NCBI GenBank assembly: GCA_003219355.1
Contig: QHOQ01000020.1
Span: 1 to 10,314, forward strand
Length of the DNA stretch: 10,314 nt
Source: Verrucomicrobiota bacterium
Lineage (GTDB): Bacteria > Verrucomicrobiota > Verrucomicrobiia > Chthoniobacterales > UBA10450
Direction: 5' to 3'
Positions 6,878 through 10,314 of the stretch are shown here, one piece after another. The stretch's first letter is position 1. Each line of letters starts with the position of its first letter. The notes under the pieces are model-generated. The model saw only the letters and a list, made by a program, of their open reading frames with translations, searched no databases and was not told the DNA's origin. A program made the position numbers and the translations under genes.

Positions 6878-7624
6878 TAGATAATTTGGTTCGATCGAAT
6901 GCCCTCGTTTTTCAAGTTGCAATAAGTCCTGCGATCTTTGAATTGCGTGGAGTGCGATTCGCGTCAACAAAATAAACAGGAGGACAGTAATAAGAAATGC
7001 ACCGCCCCAAGTCCAGTACTCAACCAGCCGCGGATGGCTTCTCCCTCGCGCCAGATTCAATCCGAGCTGACCGAGCGTCCCAAGGTACACATACAAAAAG
7101 AGCCCGGGAGCGCGACCGATCGACGTCCAAAGCATGTACGTTCGGAATCGAATTCTTGTTAGACCGTATAGGTAGTTTAGCAGGCTTGTTGGGAAAAGTG
7201 GATGTAATTGACTTAAAAATATAATCTTCCATCCTTCGCGCTCAACTGCCGGCTCTAACGCCCGGAGCGTCGAGCTTCGCAAGAGCCTTCGGCTCAGCCA
7301 CCGGCGCCCAACCCATCGACTGAGCGCAAATGCAATCGCCGCAGCAATCGTGTTGCCGAGAAGCACGATGAAAAAGCCCCACGAAAGTCCAAAGAAAAAA
7401 CCACCGCCGACACTTAATAGCCCGCCGGGAAGAAGCAGGACATTACAAAAGGCAAAGAGCAGCGGGTAACAGACCCCGCTCCACGCGCCCCAATTCATCA
7501 CGCGGTGTTGCGCCGCATCGACAAGATCAACAAGCGGGAAAAAGCAGGAAAGAAGAAGAAGCAGCCCAATTGCTATTGCAAACAGTGCGAGTTGAAGATA
7601 GAGCACGCGCCGGCCTTCGAACAT
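6854..7624 (-). CDS. TVP38/TMEM64 family (DedA/VTT-fold) membrane protein
   Basis: This 256-residue polytopic inner-membrane protein belongs to the VTT/SNARE-associated (DedA-superfamily) group. Hydrophobic segments are at about 8-30, 51-68, 74-104 and 205-225, with a re-entrant-like region between. The diagnostic features are GGLLSVGGGFFFG (67-79) followed by a long helix ending in RWVGRRW, and the motif HPLFPTSLLNYLYGLTRI (141-158) then TSIGRAPG (167-174), close to the family pattern of a proline-rich turn, NY, GLT and GxxPG. Eukaryotic relatives act as lipid scramblases; some DedA relatives export or flip lipid carriers, but the substrate here is unknown. The ATG at 7624 is the only good start after an in-frame stop. 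It lies 130 bp after metF and 138 bp before mnmG, so it may be part of the same minus-strand transcript or have its own promoter. Confidence 0.85.
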   Translation of the reverse strand: MFEGRRVLYLQLALFAIAIGLLLLLSCFFPLVDLVDAAQHRVMNWGAWSGVCYPLLFAFCNVLLLPGGLLSVGGGFFFGLSWGFFIVLLGNTIAAAIAFALSRWVGRRWLSRRLLRSSTLRALEPAVEREGWKIIFLSQLHPLFPTSLLNYLYGLTRIRFRTYMLWTSIGRAPGLFLYVYLGTLGQLGLNLARGRSHPRLVEYWTWGGAFLITVLLFILLTRIALHAIQRSQDLLQLEKRGHSIEPNYLYNINKMN

Positions 7625-7754
7625 CCCCAGATTCTGCGCGTTTCATAGACTTCGCGCAAATTTCGCCGCTCAGCGGTTATTTCGTAATGCAAGAACGGCG
7701 TGACCAAATAGAACGCTGAAAAAAGCTCGATGCGCATCCCGCGCCTGCGGCCGC
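7625..7754. other. Intergenic region between metF and the TVP38-type gene
   Basis: These 130 bases lie between two genes read on the minus strand. A very short inverted repeat (CCGC-TCA-GCGG) occurs at about 7670-7680. On the minus strand it is not followed by a T-run, so I do not call it a terminator for metF. A minus-strand reading frame from a TTG at 7758 (or ATG at 7737) runs through the gap into the next gene in another frame; it resembles nothing I know. I see no clear promoter. Confidence 0.3.
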
Positions 7755-8714
7755 TCAATTCGCAACCCGACTGCGAATCTCGTCGTTGGATTGAACCGTA
7801 GGGGCCTGTGCGGTCCGCCGACGCGGAATGCCGAGACTGTCAAAAATTACCCGCGTGGCGTCGGATCGGTTGAGTGTGTAAAAGTGAATCCCGGCCACGT
7901 TGTTATCCAAAAGATCGTGACATTGCTCCAAGGCAAAATGGACGCCCACGCGCCGGACTCCTTCAGCATCGTTTTCGCATCGTTGCAGAGCACGTAGAAG
8001 CCTGGCCGGGAAGCGCGCGCCACCGGCCAGTTCCGCGATACGTTTGAATCCGCTCATGGAGGTAATCGGCATGATCCCGGCGATGATGGGAATGTGTACT
8101 CCGGTCAGCGCACAACGTTCGCGGAAATCGAAGAAGTCGCGATTATCGAAAAAAAGTTGTGTAACCATGTAGTCAGCGCCGGCGTCTACTTTCGCTTTAA
8201 GATGATCCATTTCGACTAATCGATTGGGTGTCGCGGGATGGCCTTCGGGGAAACCGGCCACGCCGATCCCGAAGCCGCGGCGGTCGGGGTGCGCGCCGGA
8301 TTCGTTGAATCGGCGAATGAACTTAACCAAATCGACCGCATGCTGGAACGAATCGCGTGATTTGTCGTAGGGGATGTCGCGGGGCCGGTCGCCTCCGAGC
8401 GCGAGGATATTTCCAATCGCCGACCTGACGTATCGAAGTAAGATCGCTTCGATTTCTTCTTCGTTATGACAGATGCAAGTCAGGTGCGGAATCGGATCCA
8501 GTTTTGTTGTATGTTGAATGCGCTCGACAAGGTCGTGGGTTAAATCTCGCGTTGAACCACCGGCCCCATAGGTAACGCTGACAAAATGCGGCATGTACGA
8601 TTCAAGGTCGCGAATCGTTTGGTAGAGACTCTCGGCCGCTGCCGGCGTTTTCGGAGGAAAGAACTCGAACGAAAACGTGGGAGAATCCCCCCGCATGATC
8701 TCCGTGATATGCAT
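7755..8714 (-). CDS. metF: 5,10-methylenetetrahydrofolate reductase (MetF)
   Basis: MetF is the FAD-containing enzyme that reduces 5,10-methylene- to 5-methyltetrahydrofolate for methionine synthesis. At 319 residues it is somewhat longer than E. coli MetF (296), mainly because of a C-terminal tail (PRRRTAQAP onwards). The TIM-barrel motifs are complete: FEFFPPK (16-22, catalytic Glu17), VSVTYGAGGSTR (45-56), HLTC (77-80), LALGGDRP (104-111, Asp109 near the flavin), GVAGFPEGHP (151-160), TQLFFD (185-190, Gln186 for folate), PIIAGIMP and a closing GIHFYTLNR. The ATG at 8714 has an AAGG element about 13 bases upstream. A second ATG at 8696 (MRGDSPTF) is also possible. The start abuts the ruins of a cyclase gene. 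No SAM-responsive leader is seen, so regulation by methionine is not evident here. Confidence 0.94.
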   Translation of the reverse strand: MHITEIMRGDSPTFSFEFFPPKTPAAAESLYQTIRDLESYMPHFVSVTYGAGGSTRDLTHDLVERIQHTTKLDPIPHLTCICHNEEEIEAILLRYVRSAIGNILALGGDRPRDIPYDKSRDSFQHAVDLVKFIRRFNESGAHPDRRGFGIGVAGFPEGHPATPNRLVEMDHLKAKVDAGADYMVTQLFFDNRDFFDFRERCALTGVHIPIIAGIMPITSMSGFKRIAELAGGARFPARLLRALQRCENDAEGVRRVGVHFALEQCHDLLDNNVAGIHFYTLNRSDATRVIFDSLGIPRRRTAQAPTVQSNDEIRSRVAN

Positions 8715-8741
8715 GATTCAAAGGTTACCTTCGTTCGTATC

Positions 8742-9132
8742 GCGACTTTCGGTCAACTGACCACCTGCGATGGCACCGGATTCAGGAACTTGATCGCGAT
8801 TTGTGAGCAGCTCGATCTGATAATGGTTCGTGCTCAATATGTAAGTTTCGAGCGAGTAATCCTCCTTCGTCGTGGCGATTCCGGGATCGGTATCGGAGTT
8901 TCGTGCCCTGCCGCGGTGCCCCGTGTATGTTGTCTTGCGTGTCTCATCCGGAAATCCGGGCCAGCGCGGAATGCCCGGCTGAAATTCATGCGTTAGATCA
9001 ACATAGGTTTTCGAAGCAAGCGTTTGCTGAATCTTCCACAGCGAATTGTTTTCTCCGGCGCTCGCCACGGGTAAAGAGCGTCGCAACCGCCAGAACAATC
9101 CTGGTTACTATACCGTGTTGGCTGATAGACAT
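8742..9132 (-). pseudogene. Cyclase family (kynurenine-formamidase-like) protein, decayed
   Basis: The remains of a secreted metal-dependent hydrolase of the cyclase family (PF04199 type) can be pieced together across frames. From the ATG at 9132 a signal peptide (MSISQHGIVTRIVLAVATLFT) runs to about 9070, where one extra base in a CCC run shifts the frame. It resumes as VASAGENNSLWKI, then YVDLTHEFQPGIPRWPGFPDE, the family N-terminus. After RKTTY (near 8920) the text jumps to GHET..DTDPGIATTKEDYSLE and NHYQIELL, which belong near the C-terminus. About 150 codons are missing, including the metal-binding HxGTHxDxP motif. A missing base near 8896 splits GHET from DTDPG. An extra G near 8764 shifts the end, where VVS is followed by TGA at 8755-8753 in place of the expected Trp of VVSWPK. 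The gene cannot make active enzyme. The exact 3' limit is uncertain because metF begins at 8714. Confidence 0.8.
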
Positions 9133-9191
9133 TACGTTTTGTTAAATCAGGGCGCAGTAAGAGGCCAACAAGTTCGAATAAGTCTTAATAA

Positions 9192-9326
9192 CTCCCGTCT
9201 TCTTCGGGGAGCCTGCTGTTGTCGGTGCGGGGTTCCAATCTTGTCGACAACTTGCCTGTTGGCGTGAGCCCACGGGGGTTCGGCTCTGCGCGGACGGGTT
9301 ACTCTCGCGCAGAAGGAGAAGATTAG
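9192..9326 (+). ncRNA. Candidate structured small RNA (unassigned; 6S RNA is one hypothesis)
   Basis: This gene-free segment is GC-rich between AT-richer flanks and folds coherently. CTTCTTC (9199-9205) can pair with GAAGGAG (9312-9318, one G-U). Inside it GAGCC (9209-9213) pairs with GGCTC (9282-9286), and TGCGCG (9287-9292) with CGCGCA (9306-9311). On the 3' side these helices abut without any spacer base, giving a three-way junction. Within the second arm are a 7-bp stem GTTGTCG/CGACAAC (9218-9224/9245-9251) and a GGC-GTGA-GCC hairpin (9261-9270) with a GNRA-type loop. That loop and the G-U pair favour the plus strand. An alternative hairpin, CTCCCG/CGGGGAG (9192-9197/9205-9211), would compete with the closing stem; on the minus strand it is followed by TTATT and could act as a weak terminator. 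I recognise no Rfam consensus with certainty. Confidence 0.35.
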
Positions 9327-9424
9327 AATAGATAATTTTGAATTCATCAGGCGGAGATTTGTGAAAAAGTTTTCAAGCGGGGAACGCAAGCGAAGATCGA
9401 TAGTCTTAGTAAGCGCGAACTAAA
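9327..9424 (+). promoter_or_regulatory. AT-rich leader upstream of the methyltransferase gene
   Basis: This stretch separates the candidate RNA from the methyltransferase start. It contains a dyad TGAAAA-AG-TTTTCA (9362-9375) that might be an operator. No Shine-Dalgarno stands before the ATG at 9425 (the preceding bases are AACTAAA), which suits leaderless or SD-independent initiation. I find no convincing -35/-10 pair. Confidence 0.25.
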
Positions 9425-10156
9425 ATGCTGCCGGATGTAATAGCTTCCAGACACACTCCAAGCGAAACACCGGCAGCGCCATGTTCCAGCAGACCCAGTG
9501 GCACGGAACCCGACCGCGAGAGCCTGTTCGAACATGTCGCCTGGGCCTATGTCCTGTGCCGCGAATATCTTTTCCGGGACGACACCGCGCGCATGATTGC
9601 GGCACTTTGGCCGAATGGACGGCCTGGCTCCGGAACGAAATTGCTCGAACTTGGCTGCGGCCCGGGATTTTACTCTTGCAGGCTGGCGGAGAAGTTCCGC
9701 GATATTGCAGTCACTGGTTTTGATCGCTCAGAGAGTCAGTTACGATGGGCACGGGACCGTGCGGGGGCTCTCGGGCTGACAAACTGTTCCTTTGAACGCG
9801 TGAACGCGCTACAGCTGTCTTCCCCGGACGCGCATTTTCACGTTCTGATAGCGTCCCGCCTTTTCACGATTCTGCCGGACCCAAATCGCGCCGTAGCCCA
9901 AATCTATCGCGTTTTGAAACCAGGTGGTCGCTGCTTCATTGCGGAACCGCGTTATGCTTTTTGGGCTTCGCTTCCACTTTTCGTAATGTGGTTGCTTGCA
10001 GGGGTGACTCGATTTAAGAATGGGTATTGCGAGCCACGGAAAGCAACAGTGTTTTCGGCGCGCGCGTTCGAAAGCCTCTTTCCGGCCCAGCCGTGGAAGA
10101 ACATCAAGACTTGGCAGGACGGGCGGTACCAATACGCTGTTTGCGAAAAGGCTTAA
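9425..10156 (+). CDS. Class I SAM-dependent methyltransferase
   Basis: This 243-residue protein has a Rossmann-type methyltransferase core. Motif I is LELGCGPGFYS (74-84), the acidic residue binding the SAM ribose is Asp100 (in TGFDRSESQ), and the post-motif region FTILPDPNRAVAQIYRVLKPGGRCFIAEP (about 146-174) is typical of the Methyltransf_11/25 group. The first 30 residues are Ser/Thr/Pro-rich and look disordered, so the true start might lie a little downstream of the ATG at 9425. After the core a hydrophobic stretch (about 179-194, FWASLPLFVMWLLAGV) may be a membrane-touching lid, seen in some lipid or quinone methyltransferases. The substrate is not deducible. Only 19 bases separate it from a DUF2064-type gene on the same strand, so the two are probably cotranscribed. 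Confidence 0.78.
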   Translation: MLPDVIASRHTPSETPAAPCSSRPSGTEPDRESLFEHVAWAYVLCREYLFRDDTARMIAALWPNGRPGSGTKLLELGCGPGFYSCRLAEKFRDIAVTGFDRSESQLRWARDRAGALGLTNCSFERVNALQLSSPDAHFHVLIASRLFTILPDPNRAVAQIYRVLKPGGRCFIAEPRYAFWASLPLFVMWLLAGVTRFKNGYCEPRKATVFSARAFESLFPAQPWKNIKTWQDGRYQYAVCEKA

Positions 10157-10175
10157 CGCGCGGGCACCATGGCGG

Positions 10176-10314
10176 ATGAAAGTTGTCCATCGCGTGCTTA
10201 ATCCCGCGGAGTCACCGGAAACCGCTCTTCATGTCTGCGCGCTAGCGGTGATGACCAAGGCGCCGCGGGCTGGACGCGTGAAAACGCGTCTTGTGCCGCC
10301 GCTCACGCCCGATG
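10176..10314 (+). CDS. DUF2064/TIGR04282 family glycosyltransferase-like protein (5' part)
   Basis: The last 139 bases encode an open N-terminus that runs off the window. After a leader (MKVVHRVLNPAESPETALHV) comes CALAVMTKAPRAGRVKTRL (residues 21-39), then VPPLTPD. This is the hallmark start of the DUF2064/TIGR04282 family, a GT-A-fold nucleotidyltransferase/glycosyltransferase-like group in which the K-x-P-x-x-G-x-x-K-T-R-L loop would bind nucleotide. The ATG at 10176 is the first in-frame start after the methyltransferase stop. An out-of-frame ATG at 10169 gives only 10 codons. No good ribosome site is visible. These genes often occur beside a TIGR04283-type glycosyltransferase, which would lie to the right of the window. 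Its biochemical role is not established. Confidence 0.75.
   Translation, partial: MKVVHRVLNPAESPETALHVCALAVMTKAPRAGRVKTRLVPPLTPD

Noticed and set aside
7573..7758. 61-residue minus-strand frame starting with TTG that overlaps the metF stop
   Set aside because: It overlaps the N-terminus of the TVP38-type gene in another frame, has no recognisable domain, and the TTGA overlap can arise by chance.
7903..7911. TTATCCAAA, resembling a DnaA box
   Set aside because: It is a single imperfect copy inside metF, without companion boxes or an AT-rich unwinding element, so it is not evidence for oriC in this window.
8586..8996. 136-residue plus-strand open frame
   Set aside because: It is antisense to metF and the cyclase pseudogene, both with clear family motifs, and it resembles no known protein.
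8718..9098. 126-residue minus-strand open frame taken as a real protein
   Set aside because: It is a chimaera of reading frames of the decayed cyclase gene. Its start codon (TTG) and its last 17 or so residues are out of frame relative to the family.
9147..9389. 80-residue minus-strand open frame (Arg/Gln-rich middle)
   Set aside because: The composition is unlike neighbouring proteins, there is no ribosome site or family resemblance, and it covers the candidate structured RNA. It is probably a chance frame.
10273..10290. Hairpin GACGCGT-GAAA-ACGCGTC, possible terminator or regulatory loop
   Set aside because: It lies within the conserved GRVKTRL codons of the DUF2064-type gene. The symmetry follows from the codons used, and no T-run follows.

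Overview
The window looks like a chromosomal stretch from a Gram-negative bacterium, with a verrucomicrobial (Chthoniobacterales-like) source as my best guess. The guess rests on moderate GC by eye, weak or absent Shine-Dalgarno sequences with much start/stop overlap, a DUF4912 protein, a stand-alone heptose-phosphate adenylyltransferase (so probably an LPS outer membrane), and the general look of the housekeeping proteins. It is an inference, not a measured assignment.

Layout. At 1-324 lies the 3' end of a LivF-type ABC ATPase, overlapping tail-to-tail with a DUF4912 gene on the minus strand (310-1107). A plus-strand operon follows with 4-base ATGA overlaps: a YegS/DagK lipid kinase (1193-2083), rfaE2 (2080-2565) and purN (2562-3149). 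The purN stop codon directly abuts the stop codon of gpsA. The minus strand is then read from right to left as metF (8714-7755), a TVP38/TMEM64 membrane protein (7624-6854), mnmG (6715-4790), plsY (4774-4148) and gpsA (4151-3150). plsY and gpsA overlap by 4 bases and encode consecutive steps of phospholipid synthesis. Upstream of metF is a wrecked cyclase-family gene (about 9132-8742). The right end holds a possible structured RNA (about 9199-9318), a class I methyltransferase (9425-10156) and the start of a DUF2064/TIGR04282 gene (10176 onward), which is easy to miss because it is cut by the window edge.

The most interesting signals are: (1) a perfect 14-bp palindrome inside mnmG (5953-5966) that matches the chromosomal parS/ParB site in 15 of 16 positions, hinting that this region is origin-proximal; (2) a cyclase pseudogene with a large internal deletion, several frameshifts and a nonsense codon; (3) an intergenic segment whose helices abut to form a three-way junction, suggesting a small RNA that I cannot assign with confidence.

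Functionally most genes are housekeeping: membrane lipid synthesis (gpsA, plsY, the lipid kinase), LPS core precursor synthesis (rfaE2), purine and one-carbon metabolism (purN, metF) and tRNA wobble modification (mnmG). I see no defence system, CRISPR array, insertion sequence, tRNA or rRNA.
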